Shown: positions 50,665-60,060 of the stretch, in pieces
Layout of the letters: every line of letters starts with the position of its first letter
Position numbering within the stretch: position 1 is the first letter of the stretch
Assembly (NCBI GenBank): GCA_964449165.1
Contig: CAYVAT010000006.1
Location: 1-64,000 of the forward strand
Length of the DNA stretch: 64,000 bases
Source: CAYSCW01 sp964449165
Lineage (GTDB): Bacteria; Acidobacteriota; Aminicenantia; Aminicenantales; Aminicenantaceae
Direction of reading: 5' to 3'
Notes under the pieces: model-generated
Database searches by the model: none
What the model was told of the DNA's origin: nothing
What the model saw: the letters and a program-made list of their open reading frames with translations, nothing else
Position numbers and translations under genes: made by a program

Positions 50665-50887
50665 GATAGTTAAAATATATTAAATAAAGTTTTTTTATAT
50701 TCAATTCAATCGCCTCTTCAGGTGATAAAAGGGGTGATTTCTTTAACCATGACTTCATCGCAAAAGAGGACAGGCTTCTTGAGGTTCAACCAGAGTTTTC
50801 TGGAGATCAACAATCTCGGCATACATAAAGGTTTAATAACAATTGCTCCTTGCGGGAAGAGGGATGCTTGCCCTTGCTCTTAATCAT

Positions 50888-50916
50888 TTGCTTTTTGCTA
50901 TCTGTTTGAGTAAAAT
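50888..50916 (+). promoter_or_regulatory. Predicted promoter of nhaC
   Basis: TTGCTT (50888-50893), a 17-bp spacer and TAAAAT (50911-50916). Transcription would start near 50923, leaving about 22 nt of leader with AGAGAGG as the ribosome binding site before GTG 50945. Confidence 0.5.
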
Positions 50917-50944
50917 TTTTTGTCTTTGTCCCTAGAGAGGAAAG

Positions 50945-52363
50945 GTGAAAGGCAGAAAGAGAAGAATCAGCCTTGGAATTGCCCTGATTCCTGTTGTTTT
51001 CCTCATTATCGCTCTTTTCTTTACCATCGTAGTTTTCAAGTTGCCTCCCCACATTCCCTTGATCTCTGCAGCAGCAGTGGCTGCGATAGTGGCAGTCATC
51101 CAGAAGCATCCCTGGGAAGAAATCCATGAGGGGATGGTCAACGGCATAACCCTTGCCATGGGCGCTATCCTGATATTGATGGTGGTGGGGACCATGATCG
51201 GCACCTGGATTTTAGGCGGGGTTGTTCCTTCCATGATCTATTATGGTCTGAAGATTCTTTCCCCGGCGATTTTTCTTATAGCCACCCTCATCATCTGTTC
51301 CATCGTTTCCCTGGGAACAGGCTCCTCCTGGTCAACGGCAGGAACTGTGGGAGTGGCTCTCGTAGGCGTGGGCCAAGGGCTGGGAATTCCGGCAGCAATG
51401 GTGGCAGGAGCCATCATTTCAGGGGCTTATTTCGGGGACAAGATGTCACCGCTTTCCGACACCACCAACCTTGCTCCAGCAGTGGCAGGGACCGATATTT
51501 TTTCTCACATCAGGCACATGGTTTACACCACAGCCCCTGGGTATGTTCTCTCTCTCATCCTCTACGGATTGTTAGGAATCAAGTTTTCAGGAGGTACGCT
51601 GAGAACCCAGAACATCGAGACCATACTCACTACCGTAAATGCCCATTTTTTCATCCACCCCGCTCTTCTGCTTGCTCCAGTGATAGTCATCATCATGGTG
51701 GTCAAGAAGGTTCCTCCACTTCCTGCATTGTTGGGAGGAACAGCTTTAGGAGGGATTTTTGCCATGATCACCCAATCAAGCTCTCTGGCCGAGGTGATAG
51801 AGGCTGCCCACTCTGGCTTTGTCTCTGAGACAGGAGTGCCCATGGTGGATGATCTGCTAACCAGGGGCGGTCTTTTGAGCATGATGGAGACGGTGGCACT
51901 TATTATCTGTGCCCTTTCCTTCGGAGGTATCATGGAGCGGACGGGGATGCTCGAGGTCTTAGCCAAGTCTTTGCTCAAGAGAGTCAAGCGCACCGGCTCT
52001 CTGGTGGCGACCACTATTTTAAGCTGCATCGGGATGAACGCAATTGCATCAGACCAGTATATCTCCATTGTCATCCCTGGAAGGATGTACAAAAATGCTT
52101 TCGATGCACACAAGCTTCATCCCAAGAATCTATCCCGGTGTCTGGAAGACTCGGGCACTCTCTCTTCTCCTCTGATTCCCTGGAATAGCTGTGGTGCTTT
52201 TATGCACGCCACTCTAGGAATCAGCCCTCTTGTCTACCTTCCTTATGCCTTCCTGAACCTGTCCAATCCGCTGGTCTCCATATTTTATGGCTATACAGGG
52301 ATCACCATGGAAAAGGTTAAGGAAGGAGAGGAGATGGATTCTGGGATAGATCAAAAGGTTTGA
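50945..52363 (+). CDS. nhaC: Na+/H+ antiporter NhaC family
   Basis: A 472-residue membrane protein with about 11-12 hydrophobic segments and NhaC motifs such as GTGSSWSTAGTVGVALVG, ISGAYFGDKMSPLSDTTNLA and CIGMNAIASDQYIS. It exchanges sodium (or substrates such as malate/lactate, as in MleN) for protons; the exact couple is not readable. The start is GTG after GAGAGGAAA. Divergent from the sensor kinase gene. Confidence 0.87.
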   Translation: MKGRKRRISLGIALIPVVFLIIALFFTIVVFKLPPHIPLISAAAVAAIVAVIQKHPWEEIHEGMVNGITLAMGAILILMVVGTMIGTWILGGVVPSMIYYGLKILSPAIFLIATLIICSIVSLGTGSSWSTAGTVGVALVGVGQGLGIPAAMVAGAIISGAYFGDKMSPLSDTTNLAPAVAGTDIFSHIRHMVYTTAPGYVLSLILYGLLGIKFSGGTLRTQNIETILTTVNAHFFIHPALLLAPVIVIIMVVKKVPPLPALLGGTALGGIFAMITQSSSLAEVIEAAHSGFVSETGVPMVDDLLTRGGLLSMMETVALIICALSFGGIMERTGMLEVLAKSLLKRVKRTGSLVATTILSCIGMNAIASDQYISIVIPGRMYKNAFDAHKLHPKNLSRCLEDSGTLSSPLIPWNSCGAFMHATLGISPLVYLPYAFLNLSNPLVSIFYGYTGITMEKVKEGEEMDSGIDQKV

Positions 52364-52551
52364 TAAAGGAAAAACTCCTCAGCAGGGTGAGCCCACTTGC
52401 TATAAAGTGAGATGAACCTTTGCTTTTTAGGGCTTCTCCCTGAATATCGACTTAGTTGGCCTTGGTGAAGCTTGCTGTATGGCCGAGGATCCCTCTTTCT
52501 ATTCTAGGACAGCACTTTTCTCTGTGTTTTGTGTGGCCTGCGCCTCTGTTT

Positions 52552-53754
52552 TCATTGGATGACGCTGTATTTCTTTCCTATCTTGGTGAAAGCTTCAATG
52601 GCTCTGTCCAGATGTTCTTTATCGTGGGCTGCGGAGAGCTGAACTCTTATTCTTGCCTGACCCCGGGGGACAACAGGATAATAGAATCCAATAACATAGA
52701 TGCCTTCATCGAGAAGGTCCCGGGCCATGTCCTGCGAGAGCTTGGCATCATTTTCGAATTTCCCGAGCATGATAGGTACGATAGGATGGACTCCAGGCGT
52801 GATGTCGAATCCGGCCTCTGTCATCTTTTCTCGGAAGTACTTGGTATTCCATTCCAGTTTGTCCCTTAATTCTGTTGTTTCAGAAAGCAGGTCAAAGACA
52901 GCGATGGATGCGCCCGCAACAGCTGGAGCCAGAGTGTTGCTGAAAAGGTAAGGCCTTGAGCGCTGCCTGTAAAGTTCAATGAGCTCCTTTTTTCCAGAGA
53001 TGAATCCGCCAGATGCTCCTCCTAGAGCTTTGCCCAGAGTCCCGGTGATAATATCCACTCTGCCCATCACTCCTCTGTATTCGGGCGTTCCCCTTCCCGT
53101 CTTTCCGAGAAAGCCAGTGGCATGGGCATCGTCGATCATGACTAGGGCATCGTATTTGTCAGCCAGCTCACAGATTTCGTCCACCTTTGCGATATCTCCG
53201 TCCATAGAGAAGACGCCGTCAGTAGCAATAAGCCGATAGCGGGCATTCTGGGTTTCCTTAAGCCTTTCCTCCAGGTCAGCCATGTCTCCATGTTTAAAGA
53301 TGGAGCGTTGGGCTTTGCAGAGGCGGATTCCGTCGATGATGGAAGCGTGGTTGAGCTGGTCGGTGATGATGGCATCTTCTGCCCCCAGGATGGGCTCGAA
53401 TGTTCCACCGTTGGCATCGAAGCAGGCGGCAAAGAGGATGGTGTCTTCTGTCTGGAGAAATTGGCTGATTTTCTGCTCAAGGATCTTATGAATATCTTGA
53501 GTTCCGCAGATGAAGCGAACCGAACTCATGCCGTATCCCCATTCGTCGAGTGTCTTGTGGGCAGCTTCGATGACTTTGGGATGACTGGATAGACCCAAAT
53601 AGTTATTGGCGCAGAAATTCAGGACTTGACGCCCGCCTTTGACTTCGATCTCCGCTCCTTGAGGAGTCATGATGATTCTTTCGCCCTTGAACAAGCCGGC
53701 ATCGTGGATGGATTGAATTTCTTTTTGAAGATCTTCCTTTATCTTACCGTACAT
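52552..53754 (-). CDS. kbl: Glycine C-acetyltransferase (2-amino-3-ketobutyrate CoA ligase)
   Basis: A 400-residue PLP enzyme of the alpha-oxoamine synthase family. It has [16 protein letters not shown], the PLP Lys in [35 protein letters not shown] and [15 protein letters not shown]. It splits 2-amino-3-ketobutyrate with CoA to glycine and acetyl-CoA, the second step of threonine breakdown after Tdh. Its usual partner tdh is on the same strand but separated by two plus-strand genes. GGAGGT precedes the ATG. Confidence 0.9.
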   Translation of the reverse strand: MYGKIKEDLQKEIQSIHDAGLFKGERIIMTPQGAEIEVKGGRQVLNFCANNYLGLSSHPKVIEAAHKTLDEWGYGMSSVRFICGTQDIHKILEQKISQFLQTEDTILFAACFDANGGTFEPILGAEDAIITDQLNHASIIDGIRLCKAQRSIFKHGDMADLEERLKETQNARYRLIATDGVFSMDGDIAKVDEICELADKYDALVMIDDAHATGFLGKTGRGTPEYRGVMGRVDIITGTLGKALGGASGGFISGKKELIELYRQRSRPYLFSNTLAPAVAGASIAVFDLLSETTELRDKLEWNTKYFREKMTEAGFDITPGVHPIVPIMLGKFENDAKLSQDMARDLLDEGIYVIGFYYPVVPRGQARIRVQLSAAHDKEHLDRAIEAFTKIGKKYSVIQ

Positions 53755-53853
53755 CTCATACCTCCTTTTGAATTTTTAAACTTTATCAAAAAAAAGGGGG
53801 ACAAGCAACTTTTTTGAAAAAAGTAGCCTGGGCCATTTTTACATGCTATAATC

Positions 53854-54771
53854 TTGGCCATAGTGGAAGAAGGGCTCTATTTTTTCGAGCATTTTACAGA
53901 GAATGTAGTCAGAGGCCTAAGAATCGAGAAACTTCTCTATCAAGGGAAAACCAAGTATCAGTCTGTCCTGATCTTCTCCAATTCATTCTTGGGCAAAGTT
54001 CTTTTCCTGGATAAGAAGATTCAATCCGCTCAAATTGACGAGAATATATATCATGAATCTTTGACCCATCCTCCGCTTATCACCCACCCCTCCCCCAAAA
54101 AAGTGCTGATCATCGGAGGCGGCGAAGGGGCCACTTTGAGGGAAGTTCTCAGACACCAGTCAGTGGAGAGGACGGTCATGGTGGATATCGATGAGGAACT
54201 GGTCGGGCTTTGTCAAAAATATCTGCCCGAGTGGTCTCAGGGAGCGTTTACTCATCAGAAAACCCGTTTGGTCTTTGATGATGCCCGCAGCTTCGTCGAA
54301 AGCCCGGATGAAAAGTTTGATGTAGTGGTTTCAGATCTGACCGAACCCATCAAAGAAGGACCTTCCCTCTACCTTTTTACCAAGGAATTCTTCAGCCATA
54401 TTTTTCAGGCTCTGGAGGAGGATGGTCTTTTTGTTCTCCAGGCAGGGAGCGCAGATCCCGTCTATCATGAATTTTTTGCCTCTTGCGTCCGGACACTCCA
54501 GGAGATTTTTCCTCTGGTTCGACCCTACTGGAGCTTTATTTTTTCCTTCGGTCTTCCTTGGGGCTTTGTCCTGGCATCCAAGAAAGAAGATCCCCTCAGG
54601 TTAAATGAGGAGGAGATCCTTCTCAGATTAGAAAAAAGGAATGTTCAGAACCTCAAGTTTTTTCATCCTCCCCTCCACAAAGTTTTTTTTGCTCTGCCGC
54701 TCTACCTAGCTGAAGGACTGAAGAAGGGAAAGATCTTGACCGATTCTGAGCCCTTTATCTGGAAATTATGA
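53854..54771 (+). CDS. Aminopropyltransferase, thermospermine synthase (ACL5)-like
   Basis: A 305-residue spermidine-synthase-fold enzyme with N-terminal tetramer-like part, then VLIIGGGEGATLREVLRH, DIDEELVGLC and VVSDLTEPIKEGPSLYLFTKEFF. GGGEG, DLxEP-x-x-GP and a following LFVLQAGSAD resemble plant ACL5 thermospermine synthases more than SpeE (GGGDGG, DSSDPVGP). It would transfer an aminopropyl group from decarboxylated AdoMet; the acceptor is a guess. Translation starts at TTG 53854 or GTG 53863, with no obvious ribosome binding site; TATAAT at 53847-53852 hints at a leaderless mRNA. It overlaps the SpeE-like gene by 4 bp. Confidence 0.72.
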   Translation: MAIVEEGLYFFEHFTENVVRGLRIEKLLYQGKTKYQSVLIFSNSFLGKVLFLDKKIQSAQIDENIYHESLTHPPLITHPSPKKVLIIGGGEGATLREVLRHQSVERTVMVDIDEELVGLCQKYLPEWSQGAFTHQKTRLVFDDARSFVESPDEKFDVVVSDLTEPIKEGPSLYLFTKEFFSHIFQALEEDGLFVLQAGSADPVYHEFFASCVRTLQEIFPLVRPYWSFIFSFGLPWGFVLASKKEDPLRLNEEEILLRLEKRNVQNLKFFHPPLHKVFFALPLYLAEGLKKGKILTDSEPFIWKL

Positions 54772-55622
54772 ACACATCAGAGAGAGTCCCGCCCAGGAAA
54801 GAGGCAGAATTCAAAGAGTATCATTCTCTCTCATCAGGCATTTTTCTTAAGAAAAACAAGGTCCTTTACCGCAAGAAATCAGACTTTCAAGAGATTGAGG
54901 TCTTTGAGAATAAGCTGTTTGGAAGAATCCTCATCCTGGATGGGCTCGTCCAGACGTCAGAAAAAGATGAATTCTTCTATCACGAAATGCTGGTCCATCC
55001 TGCCCTGATCTCCCATCCATCTCCCGAGCGTGTGCTGATTATTGGAGGGGGCGACGGGGGAAGCCTGAAGGAAGTCCTCCGTCATCCGGTGAAAGAGGTT
55101 TTCTTGGTGGAGATTGATCCTCTGGTGGTAGAGGTTTCCAAGACGTTTTTTCCCTGGCTTTCTCCTTCTCTTGAAGATAAGAGAGTGAAACTATTTTTCG
55201 CCGATGGCCGGGAATTCCTCAAGAAAATAGACAAACTGTTCGATGTAGTGTTTGTGGACTCTTCCGATCCTGTGGGGCCTTCTCTCTCTCTTCATGAGGA
55301 TGATTTTTTCAGGGGGTTAAAATCATCCATAATTCCTGAAGGGATTGTGACCGCTCAGATGGGATCTCCCTTCTATCATCTGGATTCTATCGCTGCCAAG
55401 AATTCTTCCTTGAGAAAATTGTTTAAATTTGTCCGTTTTTACTTCGCACCAGTACCTACTTATCCTGGGGGATGCTGGTGTTTTGTTTTTCTATCCCAAC
55501 AGGTAAAACCTTTCTCAGCCAGGAGAGAGCCTCCCTTAGGTCTTAAATACTACAGCCCTGATGTCCATAATGCTGCCTTTGCTCTTCCTCCCTATTTAGG
55601 CAGAGTTTTAGGAAAAAAATAA
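54768..55622 (+). CDS. speE: Spermidine synthase SpeE-like
   Basis: A 284-residue aminopropyltransferase: VLIIGGGDGGSLKEVLRHP, VEIDPLVVEVSKTFF, ADGREFLKK and VVFVDSSDPVGPSLSLHEDDFF are the classic SpeE signature, including the putrescine-side Asp. It overlaps the ACL5-like gene by 4 bp (ATGA), so the two paralogues are made together. No AdoMet decarboxylase (SpeD) gene is in the window. The two genes interrupt kbl and tdh. Confidence 0.85.
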   Translation: MNTSERVPPRKEAEFKEYHSLSSGIFLKKNKVLYRKKSDFQEIEVFENKLFGRILILDGLVQTSEKDEFFYHEMLVHPALISHPSPERVLIIGGGDGGSLKEVLRHPVKEVFLVEIDPLVVEVSKTFFPWLSPSLEDKRVKLFFADGREFLKKIDKLFDVVFVDSSDPVGPSLSLHEDDFFRGLKSSIIPEGIVTAQMGSPFYHLDSIAAKNSSLRKLFKFVRFYFAPVPTYPGGCWCFVFLSQQVKPFSARREPPLGLKYYSPDVHNAAFALPPYLGRVLGKK

Positions 55623-55651
55623 ACCTCGGGTTTGTAAAAAACTGCCTGAGC

Positions 55652-56632
55652 CTAGTAGTCGAGCTTTCCTTCGGCGTGCCGTTTGCTGAGCACTTCCAGC
55701 ATATCCTTGGTCATGGCAACCAGGTCATAGCTCGGTTGCCAGCGCCACTCTTCTCGAGCCGCAGAATCATCCAGGGAATTGGGCCAGGAATCAGCAATTT
55801 CCTGGCGGAAGTCAGGCTTGTACTCGCAGACAAATTCGGGGATATGCTTCTTGATTTCGGCCGCAAGTTCACCGGCTGTGAAGCTCATTCCTGTCACATT
55901 GAAGTCAGAGTAATGCCTCAGCCGAGAAAAATCCGCCTCCATCAGGTCTATGGCTGCCTTGATGCAGTCGGGCATGTACATCATGGGAAGCATGGTATCC
56001 TCCCGGACAAAGCAGGTGTACTTTTTGTACTTAACTGCCTCAAAAAAGATAGCCACAGCATAATCGGTGGTTCCGCCGCCGGGAAGTGTTTCATAGCTGA
56101 TGATTCCTGGATAACGACAGCCCCGCACATCGAGGCCGAAACGCTTAACATAGTAGTCACAGAGAAGCTCCCCTGCAACCTTGGTCACACCATACATGGT
56201 TTTGGGCCGCAAGATTGTCTCTTGGGGTGTGTTATCCAAAGGAGTCTCTGGACCGAAAGCGGCAATAGAGCTGGGGACAAAGACTCTGGTCATCTCATGT
56301 TCCAGGGCCACTTCCAGGACATTATAGGTTCCGTTCATGTTAACATCCCAGGCGAGCCGAGGATTTTTCTCTCCTACGGCGGACAGGATGGCCGAGAGGT
56401 GATAGATGGTATCGATATCATATCTTTTGACCACCTGTTCGATGGTCTCTCTTTTGGTGACGTTTATGAATTCGAAAGGTCCTGAATCCCTGAGTTCAGG
56501 CTTTGGCTTTGTCCTGTGTCCTGTAGCCAGAACGTTGTCACTGCCATATTTTTCTCTGAGGGCCATGGTTAATTCTGATCCGATCTGGCCCACCGAGCCG
56601 GTGACCATGACCTTTTTCATTTCTTTGGCCAT
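55652..56632 (-). CDS. L-threonine 3-dehydrogenase, SDR (epimerase) type
   Basis: A 326-residue extended SDR. NAD motif VMVTGSVGQIGSELTMALR (GxxGxxG), IYHLSAILSAVGEKNP, a catalytic Ser in FVPSSIAAFG and Tyr-Lys in TMYGVTKVAGELLCDYY, then CRYPGIISYETLPGGGTTDYA. This matches the epimerase-like threonine dehydrogenases, which make 2-amino-3-ketobutyrate for Kbl. The alternative, UDP-glucose 4-epimerase, is less likely given the match and the nearby kbl. GGAGGT precedes the start. Confidence 0.88.
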   Translation of the reverse strand: MAKEMKKVMVTGSVGQIGSELTMALREKYGSDNVLATGHRTKPKPELRDSGPFEFINVTKRETIEQVVKRYDIDTIYHLSAILSAVGEKNPRLAWDVNMNGTYNVLEVALEHEMTRVFVPSSIAAFGPETPLDNTPQETILRPKTMYGVTKVAGELLCDYYVKRFGLDVRGCRYPGIISYETLPGGGTTDYAVAIFFEAVKYKKYTCFVREDTMLPMMYMPDCIKAAIDLMEADFSRLRHYSDFNVTGMSFTAGELAAEIKKHIPEFVCEYKPDFRQEIADSWPNSLDDSAAREEWRWQPSYDLVAMTKDMLEVLSKRHAEGKLDY

Positions 56633-56793
56633 ATGCTTACCTCCGGTTCATTTTTGCTCAAGTTTGCGAAGCGATGAATCTACTTATATATAGCTAAAAA
56701 AAAGATGTCAAGCACAGAAGAGTTTGATAATTTTTCAGGAGATGATAAAATCATGGTCAATAAACATCAAAAATCTCGAGTTTTCTAGGTCTG

Positions 56794-57180
56794 ATGCCGA
56801 TGAAAAGGGTGCCGCTGGGAGTGATCGTCATCTCGGTGATCATGTTTTTCGTGGCTGTGGCCACAGACATTTTCTGGCTTGCCCGTCTGCTCGGAAATGC
56901 TTTTCCTCCCACCATGCCTGTGGACATAGATGTCTATAATGCATTTGCTCTTCCCGATATCGTCCTCTCTCTTTTTTTATACATAGGAGCCTTTGGATTG
57001 TTGAAACTCCGCAAATACGGTTTTGTGGCTGCTCTGTTGGGCATGGGGATGTGGATTTTCGACTCACTCTTGGTTCTTGGTATCACTAAACTCAGCCGGA
57101 TCAACATCGTCGGACCTTGCTTGCTCTTCGCTTTCTTCAGCCTGGGCTATCTCTGGGTGAGAAGAGAGATTTTTGAGTAA
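56794..57180 (+). CDS. Unrecognised four-helix membrane protein
   Basis: A 128-residue protein with four hydrophobic helices (about residues 8-30, 50-70, 76-96 and 103-122), short loops and a basic/acidic end (WVRREIFE). No motif, signal peptidase site or known family was recognised. It has no strong ribosome binding site (TCTAGGTCTG lies upstream of ATG 56794). It stands alone, divergent from tdh. It is likely real from hydrophobicity and length, but is of unknown function. Confidence 0.55.
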   Translation: MPMKRVPLGVIVISVIMFFVAVATDIFWLARLLGNAFPPTMPVDIDVYNAFALPDIVLSLFLYIGAFGLLKLRKYGFVAALLGMGMWIFDSLLVLGITKLSRINIVGPCLLFAFFSLGYLWVRREIFE

Positions 57181-57205
57181 GAGAAAAAACCATCGTCAAG
57201 ATAAT

Positions 57206-57218
57206 GGGATGGGTGGAG
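57206..57218. repeat. Possible partial copy of hairpin repeat family 2
   Basis: GGGATGGGTGGAG matches the left arm and flank of the repeat at 3-15 exactly, but no right arm (ACCCATCC) follows. It could be a fragment or chance. Confidence 0.2.
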
Positions 57219-57387
57219 ATAATATCCTCGGGAAGCATCCTTAAGAGCGTGATGAATTTAAATATATACTGAATTGAAAAGGGTAAGGGATAGGGAAATA
57301 AGGAAGCTTATATATCCTCTTGCCTTCTTGAGCTTGTTTTTATAGAGTATTATGTCTTATTTTATACCTGATTAAAGGAGTATTAAA

Positions 57388-58911
57388 ATGACTATATCTC
57401 TGGATGGACACGCTCTCACCATAGAGAAAGTGGTCAAGGTAGCAAGGGAGAATGAAAAGATATCCATTCATCCTGAAGCAGTGAAGAGAATCCAACAATG
57501 TCGAGACCTTCTCGAAGAAAAAATAAGAAAAAAAGAGATTATGTACGGAGTCAACACCGGTATCGGCGAGCTCTCAGAGGTGGTTTTGACTCAGGATCAG
57601 GTGGAAAATTACCAGAGATACCTGATTTATAGCCATGCTGCCGGTTACGGCAAACCCATGCCTGAAGAAGTTGTCCGGGCTGCCATCCTCAGCCGTATCA
57701 ACTGCCATTGCCACGGACATTCAGGCCTGAGAGTACTGGTGGTGGAGACGCTGAAGGAAATGTTGAACAAGGGAGTCACTCCTGTTATGTGTGAGAAAGG
57801 ATCTGTGGGGGCTTGTGGCGATCTCTCTCCCATGGCCCAGATGGCTCTTGTCCTCATAGGAGAAGGGGAGGCTTTTTATAAAGGAGAACGTCTTCCAGCC
57901 AAAGAAGCAATGAATCGAGCAGGAATTCCCGTCCTTGTCTATGAAGCTCGCGACGGATTGGCTACCATCAACGGCTCCAATGTCATTGCTGGGTTGGGAG
58001 CGTTGGAAGTCTATGATGCCCAACGCTGGATAAAACATTCGGAGATAGCCACGGCCATAACTTTGGAAGTTCTCAATGCCAACATGAAGGCCTATGATGA
58101 GAGGCTTCATAAGGTGCGCGGCTATCCAGGCGCCATAGAATCGAGCGAAAATATCAGGCGCATCACAGAAGGAAGCAAGCTCCTAGCCCAGAAAGGGAAA
58201 AAAGTCCAGGATGCCTATTCCCTACGGAGTACTCCTCAGGTGATAGGCTCAGCCCGCGATGCCTGGAAATGGGCTCGCCACATGTTTGAAATCGAGCTCA
58301 ATGGCGCTGCCGATAATCCCACCTTTTTCCCTGATGAGAAGCTGGTTTTGACAGGAGCCAATTTTCAGGGAACCCCTCTTGCCTTTGCCTTGGAACTCTT
58401 GGGCATAGCTGTCACTACGGTTTGTGTCCTTTCTGAAAGAAGGACAAACAGGCTGATGAACCCTCATCTGAGCATGGGTCTTCCCGCCTTCCTGACCAAG
58501 GGAGCCGGGATGTTCTCCGGACTGATGCTTTCCCAGTACACGGCAGGCGCCCTGGTATGTGAGAACAGAATCCTCTCTCATCCTGCGGCCACAGGCTCCA
58601 TACCTGCAGCAGCCGACCAGGAAGACTTTGTCAGCATGGGTATGACTTCCGCTCTTAAAGCCCAGCAGATCATCGATAACGCCCAGGCAGTGCTGGGGAT
58701 TGAAATGATTGCTGGTGCCCAAGCTGTTGATTTCCGTAAGCCCGTCAAGCCGAGCAAAGGCGTGCAGGCCGCCTATGAAGTTATCCGCAAACATGTGGAT
58801 TTCCTGGATGAGGACCGCCCTCTTTACGATGATATCAACAGGATGAAAAAAGTGGTCCAGTCAGGTGAGATTCTGGAGGCAGTAGAGAAGGCCGTAGGCC
58901 CTCTGAAATAA
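57388..58911 (+). CDS. hutH: Histidine ammonia-lyase with Ala-Cys-Gly triad
   Basis: A 507-residue member of the aromatic amino acid ammonia-lyase family, length as HutH. By eye the key positions follow Pseudomonas HutH numbering: Tyr53 (YGVNTG), His83 (SHAAG) and the MIO tripeptide at 142-144. The tripeptide is Ala-Cys-Gly (codon TGT at 57814-57816) rather than Ala-Ser-Gly. Other motifs are RSTPQVIGSARD, NPTFFPDEK and QYTAGALVCENRIL. It would convert histidine to urocanate; tyrosine or other aromatic substrates remain possible. No hutU, hutI or hutG is adjacent. AAAGGAG precedes the ATG. Confidence 0.85.
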   Translation: MTISLDGHALTIEKVVKVARENEKISIHPEAVKRIQQCRDLLEEKIRKKEIMYGVNTGIGELSEVVLTQDQVENYQRYLIYSHAAGYGKPMPEEVVRAAILSRINCHCHGHSGLRVLVVETLKEMLNKGVTPVMCEKGSVGACGDLSPMAQMALVLIGEGEAFYKGERLPAKEAMNRAGIPVLVYEARDGLATINGSNVIAGLGALEVYDAQRWIKHSEIATAITLEVLNANMKAYDERLHKVRGYPGAIESSENIRRITEGSKLLAQKGKKVQDAYSLRSTPQVIGSARDAWKWARHMFEIELNGAADNPTFFPDEKLVLTGANFQGTPLAFALELLGIAVTTVCVLSERRTNRLMNPHLSMGLPAFLTKGAGMFSGLMLSQYTAGALVCENRILSHPAATGSIPAAADQEDFVSMGMTSALKAQQIIDNAQAVLGIEMIAGAQAVDFRKPVKPSKGVQAAYEVIRKHVDFLDEDRPLYDDINRMKKVVQSGEILEAVEKAVGPLK

Positions 58912-58920
58912 GTAAGGTTT

Positions 58921-59733
58921 TTATTCGATCCTTTCTACAGGAAGAACCAGGCAGCTCGGCCCTCCCTGTCCCTTGACAAATTCAGAGAGGTCTAACGTGT
59001 TGACCTTGAATCCCCTTTTATCCAGGGCTTCGACGGCTGCGGTGTTGGAGGCTTCTGCTATCAATTCACGCTCCCCCAGACAGATCACATTGCCGCTGAT
59101 AAAGGTCTGATCATCCACTTCAATCAGGTCAAAGCCCCTCAAGAATTTCTTGTCGAATAAGCCCTTTGAGCAAAGAATGTGTCGAGGTCCCACCAGGCTC
59201 ATGATCCCGCCCAGATGGAGATGAGGGGGTAGAATATTTGCTGTCCTTATTTTGTAGCCCATTTTCTTCAATAAAGCGGATAATTGACGGACACCCTCTG
59301 TGTTTGTCCTTTTTGAGCACCCGATAAAGGCCACCGGGCCGGCCAGGATGATATCTCCTCCCTCCGCTGTGCCAGGAGCTTGGATTTTCCCTACCATGGG
59401 TTCCTTGAGCCCATCCAAAACTTGAGCCATCCAGTCCTCCTCGCCTTGCCGAGTATTCAAACCCATCCTCAATTGGACATACCCTTGAGGTGTGCAGAGC
59501 GAGGTGTCGCGAGTAAAGATAGAGTTGGGATGGGAGCTCAACTCCCGAACGTCGATCACTTCAGCGCCAAATCTCTTCATGATCGATTTCAAGAGATCGT
59601 GCTGATTCTTGGCCTTTTCCGGGTGGGCTCTGGCGTCAAGGTTGTGTGCTTTGAGGTTTTTTACATCAAAATATTCTTTATCCGGACTGCAGACCACAAC
59701 CCGTCTCAGGCGATCTGCTTCGCTTCTTAACAT
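58921..59733 (-). CDS. Amidinotransferase-fold hydrolase, DDAH/arginine deiminase-like
   Basis: A 270-residue guanidino-modifying enzyme. It shows FTRDTSL near residue 70 (substrate Asp/Arg region), GTAEGGDIILAG, the catalytic His in HLHLGGIMSLV and the nucleophilic Cys in QGGPSCLVLPVERI near the C-terminus. Its length suits dimethylarginine dimethylaminohydrolase rather than arginine deiminase (about 400). Other guanidino substrates are possible. GGAGGC lies upstream of ATG 59733. The gene converges with hutH. Confidence 0.8.
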   Translation of the reverse strand: MLRSEADRLRRVVVCSPDKEYFDVKNLKAHNLDARAHPEKAKNQHDLLKSIMKRFGAEVIDVRELSSHPNSIFTRDTSLCTPQGYVQLRMGLNTRQGEEDWMAQVLDGLKEPMVGKIQAPGTAEGGDIILAGPVAFIGCSKRTNTEGVRQLSALLKKMGYKIRTANILPPHLHLGGIMSLVGPRHILCSKGLFDKKFLRGFDLIEVDDQTFISGNVICLGERELIAEASNTAAVEALDKRGFKVNTLDLSEFVKGQGGPSCLVLPVERIE

Positions 59734-59769
59734 CAGCTCAGAGCCTCCTTGATTTCAATTTTTCAGCTT

Positions 59770-60060
59770 TCATTCCACTCTGCTGATTTTGAAAATGACC
59801 GTTCCACCTCCAGTGTATTCTTTTGGATCCATACACTGGACGTACGCCTCTTTTCCTTCTTTTGCCAGGCCGAGCTCGACGGCACTCGCTCCTTTGGCCA
59901 GGGCGTTGTAATAGGGGAGGAGTGAGGCAAGGGAATGCATGCAGATGCTGTCTGTTTCCTTCATGTTCACTTTATAGCCGTCATCCAGGACGATCCGGTT
60001 ACCTCGCTCGTAAACTGGGCAATTCCCCGAGATTTCTATCACTTCAACGATGAGTCTCAT
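59770..60060 (-). CDS. TIGR04076-family small protein
   Basis: A 96-residue protein with the pattern VEVIEISGNCPVYERGNRIVL, CMHSLASLLPYYNALAKG and AYVQCMDPKEYTGGGTVIF, matching the small TIGR04076 family. The conserved Cys residues (in GNCP, ICMHS and QCMDP) could bind metal or a cluster. Function is unknown in this family. CAAGGAGAAGG precedes the start; it lies 36 bp upstream of the DDAH-like gene on the same strand and may be co-transcribed with it. Confidence 0.8.
   Translation of the reverse strand: MRLIVEVIEISGNCPVYERGNRIVLDDGYKVNMKETDSICMHSLASLLPYYNALAKGASAVELGLAKEGKEAYVQCMDPKEYTGGGTVIFKISRVE

Noticed and set aside
52364..52551. Bidirectional terminator between nhaC and kbl
   Set aside because: Only a weak CACTT/AAGTG stem was seen, with no T tract on either strand.
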